Positions 53,895-64,000 of a stretch of 64,000 nucleotides of DNA are shown piece by piece. Numbering within the stretch: position 1 is the first letter of the stretch; each line of letters opens with the position of its first letter. The stretch is from Syngnathus acus. Taxonomy: Eukaryota > Chordata > Actinopteri > Syngnathiformes > Syngnathidae. Below the pieces are notes generated by a model. The model was not told where the DNA came from. It made no database searches and saw nothing but the letters and a program-made list of their open reading frames with translations. Position numbers and translations under genes: made by a program. The stretch spans positions 6,358,967-6,422,966 of the forward strand of contig NC_051091.1 in the NCBI RefSeq assembly GCF_901709675.1. Reading direction: 5' to 3'.

Positions 53895-55440
53895 TCATTC
53901 GACAGCCTCTGAGGGACTTGGCTGATTGTTTTCGTCAATGTCTAGTTTCTCATCATCTAGGAGGTGAAATTCAAATGATTAGGAAAAAAGTCATTTCTTG
54001 TAAAGGGTGACAGAACACGTAAGTTCTAAATTTGCAAATGCAGTAAGCTTTCAAAATGTCCTTGTTTACTCACTTTCAAGTGTCTGCTGTAGCTCCTGAA
54101 TGGTACTGAGTAGCACGTGGAACTGCTTCTTCCGTAGTTCCAACTGAAATCAGACCACACGGGTAATCAAAAAAACACATCTGGCTTATTCAAAACAAAT
54201 GCATATAGTTTCATATTACCTTTGCATCCACATTCTCCTTGATGTTAGACAACTGTTGGAGTTCTTTGTCAAGTGCCTCCAATTGCCTGCAAGCAGTCAA
54301 CATTGTTAGAGCAGCCATTTGGTCTTGCTTTAACTAGTCTATGGCATTTAAAATGTATGCAAAATGCAGTTTTTCATTTCCCCCCCCCCATGTTTTGTAT
54401 AGGTGGGAAAAACTGTTTCAAATTCAAGATAAACCAAAACAAATTCACAGAACAGGCTGGGTTTAACTGTAAAGATTCCACTTAATATAGTAGTATTGAT
54501 GAACTCACTTGAGTGTTTCGTGACGATTTGGGTGATTCTGAATAACCTTTGCAAGCGCATCGTATTCTGCAGGAGAAATATATACAACCAAGAATGTTAA
54601 AAAGTACCAAGCACTTTTCTTATATGCTCAAAAACAAAAACTTGGCCCATTCGTTTTGAGAAAAATGATGTAAATATTCTTACCTTGGCGGTTCTTTCTT
54701 ACTCTCTTTGCTCTCAGGATTTCCTTTTTGCATTCCACAATCTTCTCATGTGCTGACGTTATATTTTGTTCTGTCGAGTGCAGATAACGAGGTGTGTAAA
54801 TACACCCCAAGTATAGAAGTTGAAATGAACTTCCAGCATACAATTGAGAAAATAATGCAACAGAAATGTACCTATATTAGAGTAGATTTTGCCATAATTC
54901 TCCATTTCCTTCAGATTCATATCATAGACCATCAGAGTCTTCCCCAGGGAGAATTCACATTGGGTAAGAGTCCCAAGCATCCTCTGGTACTGTGCGAAGC
55001 TTTTTGTTTTTTAAAAGAACACATTTTAGAAGACATTTCTGAAAGCCTCAGCGTCGGTCTATCAATCGGTCAAGTTCACTGACCTTTCTTCTGGGCTTCC
55101 AGGTGAATTGCACCACTTGGTGAAGGTTTTCAACAACAAATTGATTCTCCGATCATCCCCTGCTCCATCGCCGTCGATAAGAAGACGCTTTCGAATGACT
55201 TCATCTGAAAATGAACCAGAAGAAGCTCTTATGGGTCACGTAGCTAGCCGCTAGCGGCTAAAATTGCTACATGAGAAGGGGCTGCAAATGTTGCATCTGG
55301 AATATGTGCAACAAGGTCAGCGTTGTTGGGGAGAAACATATTGACTCGCTTTAGAGCTTCGACCTAAATCGACTGTCTTGTAACATAAATGATGTAAAAT
55401 AGCGATGAAATTTGTAGCTACCATCTGTAACAGACCCCAT
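53895..55440 (-). CDS. thoc7: THO complex subunit 7, eight exons
   Basis: A component of the nuclear THO/TREX complex that couples transcription to mRNA export. Exons in transcript order are 55422-55440, 55084-55204, 54872-54999, 54684-54770, 54509-54566, 54220-54286, 54074-54143 and 53895-53956, in frame, 203 residues (human 204). It begins MGSVTDDEVIRKRLLIDGDG, then RRINLLLKTFTKWCNS, QYQRML, QCEFSLGKTLMVYDMNLKEM, AHEKIVECKK, RKNRQEYDALAKVIQ, HHETLK-like HETLKQLEAL and RKKQFHVLLSTIQELQQTLE: a long helical coiled coil ending in an acidic tail. An extra ATG directly precedes the chosen start (55443); either gives the same frame. Its 5' end lies about 650 bp from the atxn7 promoter motifs, divergent. 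Confidence 0.97.
55245..55260. repeat. Perfect 16-bp palindrome in thoc7 intron 1
   Basis: TAGCCGCTAGCGGCTA equals its own reverse complement. It lies in the first thoc7 intron, about 40 bp upstream of exon 55084-55204 in transcript direction. Function unknown. Confidence 0.8.
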
Positions 55441-56090
55441 CATGTCTTCATCGGTTCGTATTCTTCTTCTACCGCATTAGCAGAGTCAGCAGACCAAATA
55501 GAGAGGCTTTACCGCCCCCTTCTGGACAAGATCCAGAGCACAGCCATCCGTAAAAAAACAATTTTGAAAATATCCAATGACTTGCTCGTCATTGATTTAA
55601 AGGCTGACAAGAGAACGCATAATTGTAGTTGATAACATGTTCACAAAATCACTTAAATAAGGCAATAGATGGGGAATATCTTACTCCTCTGAGTACGTTT
55701 GTTACTATATGCCGTTGCTGTCACTGTTTCTTTATAATATGCCGTTGCTGCCACTATTTTTATTCCGCTTTATTGGACCAGAATATATTAGTCATCTCAG
55801 TGAAGTAAGGAGTAAAAGCAAAAAAAAAATAGTCCGACAAATCAAGTAAACTTAGGTAAAGAACATTGACCCGAGAAAACTACTCAAGTACAGAAACAAA
55901 GTATTTTACCTCGTCACTTCCTACCTCTGGAAATTATGAAGTGACCTCTTTGTTTTTTATGTTTGCATAGACTAGAGCTCTAATTGTGTCCTAAATCTAT
56001 ACTTTCTTTCCCCAAACACGCTTGAAACAATGAAACGCGAGCCATACTGTGCGTGAGCTATTTACAGTGGAGCGCTCGTCTAAGGCTCAG

Positions 56091-56113
56091 TGACGTCACA
56101 TTCCCAGAATGCA
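56091..56113 (+). promoter_or_regulatory. atxn7: CRE plus TTCCCAGAATGCA promoter motifs
   Basis: TGACGTCA at 56091-56098 is followed after two bases by TTCCCAGAATGCA at 56101-56113, the core of the ZNF143/THAP11 promoter element (TCCCAGAATGC). Both motifs occur close to transcription starts of housekeeping genes. They mark the likely first promoter of atxn7, roughly 650 bp from the divergent thoc7. Confidence 0.6.
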
Positions 56114-57235
56114 GTCTGGTAAACAGACATGGAAGCACCTGGTGAAGACCTCCACAGAGGCTGAGCACCGCACTCGCTCTTTCTCGCCGTGTCCTGCCCC
56201 CTTCGCCCCTTGCATCCAGTTGATTTCAATCGGCCTGGCGTTTGTTTACACATACGGCATCCATAGGATCGGTAAGGGCAAACTTGCCGCGACTCCGTGA
56301 CGACTGCTAATGACTTGTGCTCTGCTGTCAGGCTGCTGGCAGCTTCCTCGCTAATGCTAGTTATGGCTGGCTTCAGGCTTTAGCTAGCAGGGCGACGTAG
56401 CCACCAAATGCTCCCTGATAGTATTTGATAGAGATGAAGTGGATGAAGGCTGATTTTGCTACACGGCTTCTGTCAGATGTTCACAATACGTTTTCCACTT
56501 GTGCTAGTAGCCGAGGCGCACGACAATCTCACTCATTCACTTTTCAAGTAATGATCGTTGTTGTTTTGGAGGTGGGAGCGAGGCGACTCAAAACTTGTTC
56601 TGTGTTGGACTGCCAACTGAAGTTAATCGGCGATGATAGGCGATTCCGTTTTTTCTTCTTCTCACTTTTATGCTTTGCATTGTAGTTAGTTACACATTGC
56701 GGGTGAGAGTTCAAATCGCAATGTAGTTCAAGTCAGGCTTGACTGCAAGTCAGGGATGAGAGAATGCACGGACGCAGAATTATGTTCTTATTCACATTTA
56801 ATCTCAGTTAATATTAGAACGTGAAATAAATTGAAAAAGGCAAAAATATCACGATCTTAAAATTACGGCTCTAAAATGGTGTTTACAAAAATAATAGTAA
56901 AGTGTAAATTCAAACGTAAAGCAGATCACAAGTGTTTTGTCTGTCTCAAGAGATGACTAAAATGTTGGAAAGGTTTTATAGAGAGGATTACCGGTACTGC
57001 TTTCTGTTCAAAAGCTCAATAAAAACATATTTGTTGAATTACACATTTTAATAGCCTATTTAAGGGTTAAGCCTGTCAACATAAAGCAAAGAACATGGTG
57101 CTAACTGCTAACTCATCTCCCCTCAACGTGTGATTCCAGATTTCTTCTTCAGTGTGTGCGGCAGCCAGTAAGAATCCAAACTGATGTGGATCAGCTGATT
57201 GAGTTACAAATAAGTTTCTTTTGTCCTTGCCAAGG
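56114..57235 (+). other. atxn7: Probable untranslated leader exons of atxn7
   Basis: A donor TCG|GTAAGG ends a first exon at about 56271. A second exon from 57140 (after GTGATTCCAG) to 57235 (before GTAATG) is well bounded. Neither shows a conserved protein. An ATG at 56109 opens a 54-codon frame across the first exon that would splice to the second and stop soon after (IHRI-DFFFSVCGSQ), but this ATG lies within the promoter motif. Assignment to atxn7 rests on orientation and position. Confidence 0.35.
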
Positions 57236-59778
57236 TAATGTCTCACTTCTTCATCTTCTTAATGACTTCTGTGCCATTCACATTAATTACTGTTGATAAA
57301 ATGGTAGGAATAACTGATTCAATAACACATTTTATCAAGCCAATATTTAGATCTGCAATATTTAAAATGAGTACATCATTATTCATAAAAAAAATTCTAA
57401 TCTAATTTACAACATGTTATAAACATTACATACCACATTTATATTACATACCATTTGTCATTCAAACGCACACATTGGATTTTATTATGATTTTGTAATC
57501 ACAACACTGCAATCCATTATGCGTGCAGGAGTCTCAAAGTGTTTGTGTACCATTCTATCATACCAAATGAGGGAGACAAATTCCACACTTTGGGGTACTT
57601 TCATTTTTGTGGATTTATATATGACAGTACCCCTTTGCACTTATCCTGCGATTACATCCAAAAACAATAATCACACAAGTAACTTGGTTATTGTTTAATT
57701 TTTTCAGAGCCCTTGTCAGTGACTTATTAGAGGAAAATGCAAATTCCACAAATGCCTTTTACAGAAATGAAAACTTATCACGTGATCATTTGAATGCTTT
57801 GTTTTCATTTCTTGTGTGTGCTTTATATGTACATAGCTTTTTAGTAGTAGGGACATGAATGAAAAAATGGACATGAAACTGTGTTTATTCAACAGGCATC
57901 ACTAAATTGGAATTTTTGGCTTTACCGTTAGGTAAAGATGTATTCTGATACATGGTTAAAAAGGAAGAGTTAAATTTAGAAGCAGAATCATTTCATGTAC
58001 GTAATCCTGAACTCGTAAAATAGAGTTAGCATTAGCATTCTCAGAGAAAGGCTCGATGTAGGTTTTGTCTCAGTGAGTAGTCAGTATATTACGTTGAGCA
58101 ACAAGTTGTACTACTTGCCAAACTTCTATTTACGAGTTAACCTCCGTGTATCTGTTGATGTACATAACGCTTCTTTTTTGCATCCATGTGTGACTTATCT
58201 GTCTCAAGGCATGTGCCTCGGTGCTTGACATTCTGCTGCATTTCTCCACAATAGTCTCTTTGAAATTTTCTTCGAATATCATTTCATTTGTCAAAACTGT
58301 AGCATTGTAGTACCATTGTTAAAATATGTGGAAAAAGGTGTAACCCTAATCTCAATGATAGAAAATCAAATCAGGACAATCTACATTCATGAAAATTCCT
58401 TTGCATGTTTCCCCATTTTTGTCAGTGAAGGTAAAAAGAGCTGGCACGTTTGGAACGTTTCATTATGAAAGTGAAAGTAAACTGACAGTCTGGCATTCTT
58501 ACGAAATGCTTTTGGTCTGTACCACAACAAACTCTTTCCACCTTTTTCTAATGGTTTAGTTTCATGAATGTTCACATACAAAGGAAAATGAAGACATCAG
58601 TATGAATGAGTCACCACCACCTTGTTGCTTTCTTTGTCTGCCACACAAGCATTACCATCTAAATGATAAACATGTTTGATTGTCACACTTTGACCAGAGT
58701 GGGTGTTTTGCCTTTGCAAACGATAATTACACCACATATGTTTTACATTACAGGGACCTTTTATTGTGGAAAAGCCATCATGCAATCTTACAATGTACAT
58801 TTTTGTTACAGATAACAATTTTTTCCTCCAGAGCTCTAAGCATTAAAATGCATTGATGCTTGGAGATCTATAGCTATATTGACAAATATCTATTCAAAAC
58901 CACACAAAACAACCACACCAACACGCAAGGGATTTGAATGCTTCAAATAGCAGAACAGGCTTGCGGGAAGACACTTTAATCATGCAAATGAATGCGTTCA
59001 AAATGAGGAACTTTTTTTCTGGTATGGTAGGTCAAAGGTGAGATCATGCATAGAAATGCAATGATGTGACGTCGGTATCATGGCGTTGATGGTAGATCGT
59101 TGCATTTATGAAACATCACGTTAGATTACGTCAGGGTTTGCCAGCATAAGCCCCCCTGGTCCTGCTCTAAAAATAGCTCATCGGTGATGGGACATTGTCA
59201 TTTCCAAGGAATGTGGTAGAACTGTTTATTTGGAAATGTAAACACTTGCAGATATTTATAGAAATAACGATTTGCATATAGATATGTGTTTCTTACCTGG
59301 GAAAATCCTTGTGATAAATAGTGGGACATTCAATTAATGTGACCAGTGTTTTCACATATGAATACAATTAATTATTATTAATAAAATAATTAAAGACGGT
59401 TGGTGACCTCGGTATTAAGCTCAGGTCACACTATTCTCTGTCCATCTCTAGGGGTGCATATATGGGGCTTGCAATAATTTGTTGCGTTGTCATTGTGAAT
59501 CAATGATAAATGTAATTGTCAATTTATGCTTTAGTACCAAAAAAAGATTACGACAACAAAAAATACTGATGTTTAAACAGCCTGGGAGCAGAGTTGAGGC
59601 CGTCAGCTTCCTTAGTGTTTATTTTTTATTTTTTAAAATACATTTATTGTTGAGTGCTCGTGTTTTTGATTTGTTCATTTTGAGTGATGTGCGCGGCGAG
59701 ACGACGCGGTAGCGATCATAAGGAAAGTCCTCTCCTGCGCCGAGCTGACTCTCGTGTCGTTACATTGTAGCGGAAAGA

Positions 59779-62700
59779 ATGTCGGAAAGGGCCGAGGATG
59801 ACGTCAGGGGGGAGCAGCGCCGAGCAGCCAGGCAGCAGCTGAAGCAGCAGCAGCCGAGCCAGCGCGGAGAAGGCTCCACAGCAATGGCGACTGTTGCGGA
59901 GCGGAGATCCTTACCCAGTCCAGAAATAATGGTGGGACAGCCTTGGAGCAACTGGGTCGACGCCGCCAAACTCCACGGAAACGACGGTGAGTCCGCTCGC
60001 GTCCCGAATGTGTCCGCCGAAGCGAGGTGGAGCGCCGCCGTCGCCGGCGCTGGTGTGCTTATTTGTGGCCGTTCGCATGCAGTTGTCGGCGGAATACGAA
60101 GAAACCATAGTGGGAGCAACGTGCAACTATTTATTTGCCTCTGTGTCGGGTCGCCCCATTCTCAGGTGCTGAATTGGAGGAAAGTTTCAAAGACTTGGGG
60201 AAAAATCGCGAAGCCATGCGTTTGTGCAGAGAAGGTGAGTGTTTTTTTTTTTTTTCCTCCCCTATCCAGGGCCAAATGTGTACAGTACAGTATTTTGGTT
60301 CTGGGGGTTTGCACACTCAAGTTTATTCAATCTCTTAGTTCGAAATGCCCTCTACAGCAGATCAAATGACTGGACTTTTATTTGTGAAATATATCTGTTA
60401 TTTATGGCATCTGATCCTAAAATAACTTCTTGAATAACTTAAACTGTCTGTCATTGAGTAATGCCATAAAATGTTCTATAATATAAATGATAACACTCTA
60501 GTTGTCTTGCACATGTAAACATGCAGGAGTGTCCCATTATTTGCGACATTATTCTTTTAACTACGGGTCACCTCGCGTCATCTTTCGCCTGAAGTTAAGA
60601 CAAAAATTAACGGAATTGATTAGCAAGCCCGTTTCATGGAATATAGCAAGGAAGTCAAATGTTGGTGATTTCAAATCGTATTTACAGAAGCCTCATCTCC
60701 TCCGACAAATGCCCTGTTTCAAACAAAAAAGATTGATAAACATCAGCTAGACTGGTCAATATTTTTCTTGTTTTCTTACACCTTTTGAAGAAAAAAACAA
60801 CAGCCCAGTCTTGCCCATTTAAAAATCTAAAAATTAACCAAAACCTCAGCATTTCAGATTAAGCTCACTAGTTCCCAAATAAATAGTTTTCATAAGAAGT
60901 GCATGTGAACATGCAAATAAAAAAAAAATTGCAAATGAATAATTACCCCAATTCACAAATTCTGAAACACTTGATTTTATCCATCAACAACAATTATTAA
61001 AATACAGCGCGAGCAAGAAAATATAAACATTGCACGAACGCAGAATCATACAGTCGAACTCACATCATCTCATTTTGGCGATTGCTGATGATGCCATCAG
61101 CATGTGTCAAGTCTGAGTTTGTTTCGTCTCACTGTGAACTTGAGGGTTAATTACTCCTTGTCCTGGCACTTATCTGGTGTTGTCCTTTCACAGGTCAACA
61201 ATGTGGCCTGTGTGCAGAGCATAAGACCGTTGCACAATTCAAGTAGCGCATAACCATGCGGCTAACAAACAAACGCTTATATATACTGTGCTGCTGTGTT
61301 TAACACCGTATTGTACACTAACTAGCATTGCATCTCATATCATGCAGCTGTGAACTGAAACTACATCGCCATCACGTGGCACTTCCCTTTCGAGATTGTC
61401 ATTGTTGGACTGATCAGTTCTTGCCGTGTGTCTCGATAGAATTATATTTGTGTGTGTGCGCGGGGGGCGTTATAACAAGTGGCTCTCCCACTCCCTGCCA
61501 TGACTCATGCCAGATTCCTACTGTGGTGTAACCACTGCCATGTTAGCCAACATCTTATTCACACACCGCCGTTTTTTTCTTCTTCTTCTAAATGCACAGC
61601 AAATAATGACTTTGTATATATGCCACATATACGGCGTCAGTCGGAGGTTTAGCTTCATTCAGTGTGTGCCGCTGGGAGGCAGCCACCTAGATCATTCATC
61701 ACTGCCGTGGATGAGGATGCTGAAATGAACTGGACTCTCATTCCCTGCCTGTGTTTTGCTGCTCACAAGCGCTGTTCTTCCATGAGCGCAGGTCCTGTGC
61801 TCACTCTCTTTGTCTCGCTGAGGCCTGCTTCTGCTCTTTTTCAGTCTCTATCTACCATGCTAGTTTCTTGGCTTTGCTTCTCTCGTCCGTCTGCTTTTCT
61901 TGATGGCTTCCTTTCTCCCTGCATCCTTTTTTTTTTAGAATAGAATAGAATGCCCTTTATACTCATTTTACTTTTTCTTGTGTGATTTAAGGAGACATGT
62001 GCAGAGTGAATGCTTTTTTTTGTTTTTTTAACAGAACAGTCAGTGCGTACATCTATTCAATTAGAATTGCAAGCAGATCTGAATGGGGGGGTGCTTTTAA
62101 AGTTGAGCCAAACATTTGCGTAACACTCCCAAGTTAGCAACTCTTTTGGTTCTATTTGAGCTTCCCATAATCTGCTGAGAAAAATATATTGAATGGATAA
62201 GTAGAGTGGGATGTCACAATTGAGTGTGAATCAGCATCCGCCAAATATTGTTTACGAAATCCCGGGTCAAAAATGTTCTTGTTGTGGTAACAAATCACAG
62301 TCGGCCATATCTTTATTGAACAAGTAGTTTTCGTAGTATCTTTCGTTCGTTAAATAAAAAATGAATAAATAAATGAATTAATAAGCTGTTGTGGCCAGGT
62401 GGATTTGCAGGCCCGTGACTACAGAACAAACCAGTGAAACATGACGTTTATCTTCTATTCTGAGAAGCCGGGCTCTTAATAGCACACATTAGCAGGATGA
62501 TTTTCTATTCAACCCTTCAAAATGTCATTTATACGCCTTTGTCAGAACTGTGAACTCACTAGCTTTTTTTTTTTTTTTCTTTCTCCCCTGAGGCCACTTC
62601 AGGCCACAACAAAAGTCTCTTGGTGAAGGAGAGATTGAGCTACCGCAAAGTGTTTTCACGCAATCCACATGCACAAAGTAGACTCGGTCCGTCAATTCAG

Positions 62701-63695
62701 CCACAAATGAAGGCCACTCGGCACCCTGAGAGGCGGCCCACCAGGTAGACCTTGTTATGTGGCCATTGAGCGATGGTCCTCATCCCTTCCAGGCTCTGTC
62801 AACGATGTTTTGAGGACCCTTGACAGCCTTTGAGTGCTACATCTTGGAGAGAGACTCCACTCTTGCCTTCTCTCCTTTGTTTATCTCACCATCACACCCC
62901 AAGCAATCTCTTAATTAACCTCCTCAAATTAGGATTTTTTTTCCCCCCCTCTCTGTGTTTGGGGAGTTGGAACCAGCTATTTAGTTGATGGAGCAACTTT
63001 TCACTAATTTTGCTTCTTAAAAAAAACACTACAGTATATTCGAGGATACCAGCAAACGCAACCTTTTAGAAAATGACAGAACGCTATTGTTTGTTATCCA
63101 ATGCCTCATAAGCTTGCCAAGATTCGGCAAAAACTCACAGCAAGATGCGTTTGAATTGAAGACAAAGCTGCAATTATTTGGAGATACAATTGGAAGCTGT
63201 AAGGATGACAACATCCTTTGTCATACGTAGGAAAAAGGTTGACTCGATGGAAAAGTTATTTGACTGCAGGTAACCTTTGAATCACTACCTTGGCCTTTTC
63301 TTATCACCATGTACTTCAGGATGAACACAGCCAAGTGCTAGATAGTCATGGCTATTTTTATTTGCCGGGCTTACCCGTCAGTTTGCTCCGATTATCTTTG
63401 ATTTATTTATTCAGTCCGAACGTGAACGTGGTTGTCGTATTTACACATAGGCGCGTTTGTGTGTGTGTGTGATCATAATGCACTGCCAATTAATCCTTCC
63501 TCTTATAGTTTTCTTGAAATATGTCTTTGTGTTGTGTACTTGTTTCTTTACGACTCATCCCCGAGCAATCCAAATTTCCCCTGTGCATAGATATGCCGAT
63601 ATTTGGCCAGTATCCAGCGCACGATGACTTCTACCTGGTGATGTGCAGCCACTGTAGTCAAGTAGTCAAGCCTCAAGCCTTCCAAGCACATTACG
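59779..63695 (+). CDS. atxn7: Ataxin 7, first three coding exons (partial)
   Basis: ATXN7 is a subunit of the SAGA coactivator complex that anchors the deubiquitinase module. Coding exons seen are 59779-59986, 60166-60234 and 63591-63695, in frame; the gene continues past the window. The N-terminus [20 protein letters not shown] starts exactly like the human protein. [37 protein letters not shown] and [19 protein letters not shown] are equally close. The segment C-x2-C...KPQAFQAHY is the first conserved cysteine/histidine block. Where human ATXN7 has its expandable glutamine tract, this fish has only [10 protein letters not shown]. The first exon lies in a CpG-rich zone (about 59690-60070). 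The exon after 63695 was not found in the last 305 bases. Confidence 0.96.
60235..63590 (+). other. atxn7: atxn7 intron
   Basis: A 3.4-kb intron, AT-rich, with poly-T/TTTC tracts near 60241-60255 and 62563-62580 and a reversed LINE-like tail (TAGAATAGAATAGAATGCCC near 61938-61960). A short TG repeat lies near 63448-63470. No further exon was recognised. Confidence 0.6.
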
Positions 63696-64000
63696 GTAAG
63701 TCTCACAAATATTCTGTCAAGACCAACACTTCCGCTCTATTCCGAGGCGTTTTGAAGGTAGGCACTTGGGTGTTTTCAATGCGCCCTGGTGATGATTTAT
63801 TCAAAAGAATGCCAGACGGAAGTCAATAGATCTGCAAAGAATTAAACTTTTGCATGCCACTGCCACTACAGCGTGGCCTGATGAGGACATTTCTTACATT
63901 GGCACCCGTGTGCGGTATTGCTTTTCCTCCTGACAACAGCTCCCAAACCACTTTGCCTCCTTAACACAGAAACCCGAGAGCAGCCACCACCAACTTTGAT
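63696..64000 (+). other. atxn7: atxn7 intron, right edge of window
   Basis: Intron sequence following the donor G|GTAAGT at 63695/63696. The next conserved exon is not recognisable before the end of the window. Confidence 0.5.

Larger units (their letters stand above)
55441..59778. other. thoc7-atxn7 divergent promoter region and atxn7 leader
   Basis: Contains the thoc7 5' flank, an imperfect 30-bp repeat (GCCGTTGCTG at 55711 and again at 55741), the CRE/ZNF143-type motif pair at 56091-56113, probable atxn7 leader exons at about 56114-56271 and 57140-57235, and a long AT-rich stretch to a CpG-rich zone starting near 59690. No separate protein-coding gene is supported. Confidence 0.5.

Noticed and set aside
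59760-60119. 119-codon frame antisense to atxn7 exon 1
   Set aside because: It is a GC-rich mirror of the coding exon. Human ATXN7 does have an antisense non-coding transcript here, but nothing in this sequence proves one.

Overview
This is a stretch of vertebrate, ray-finned fish (most likely percomorph) nuclear DNA. Genes are split into short exons with GT/AG introns, teleost repeats are scattered through it (Tc1-like remnants, a hAT-type miniature element, LINE 3' tails, CA, TGAG and AAAT microsatellites), and every recognisable product is a vertebrate protein. The species cannot be fixed from the sequence alone.

Layout, left to right. (1) 2470-10566, plus strand: the last four coding exons of the urate/hexose transporter slc2a9 (GLUT9). 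As read, the frame breaks by one base at the exon 8355-8481 / 10324-10566 junction. (2) 10567-23575: about 13 kb of intergenic DNA with microsatellites, a dead Tc1 transposase and a truncated hAT element. (3) 23576-24952, minus: single-exon dopamine D5 receptor drd5. (4) 24953-28267: intergenic, holding two diverged copies of a hairpin-forming element. (5) 28268-32661, minus: otop1 (proton channel otopetrin 1), six coding exons. (6) 35589-37598, minus: tmem128, four exons. (7) 38921-40897, minus: lyar, eight exons. (8) 41842-44917, plus: zbtb49, seven exons, head-to-head with lyar. (9) 44918-48621: a hAT element with a perfect target-site duplication, a possible spliced micro-ORF, and an intact stand-alone Tc1 helix-turn-helix ORF. 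(10) 48622-52916, plus: synaptoporin synpr, six exons. (11) 53895-55440, minus: thoc7, eight exons, tail-to-tail with synpr. (12) 56091-64000, plus: promoter and probable non-coding leader exons, then the first three coding exons of atxn7, which runs off the window.

The genes do not form one pathway. Their interest lies in linkage. Slc2a9-drd5 and otop1-tmem128-lyar-zbtb49 are the gene neighbourhoods of human 4p16, while synpr-thoc7-atxn7 is the neighbourhood of human 3p14, so the window spans a junction between two ancestral blocks at about 45-48.6 kb. That junction interval also holds the most repeat-derived and least explained sequence.

The best leads for something undescribed are the paired hairpins at 25.2 and 26.0 kb, whose stems differ by compensatory changes, and the 46.1-47.0 kb locus with its possible spliced 46-aa ORF and lone Tc1 DNA-binding domain.
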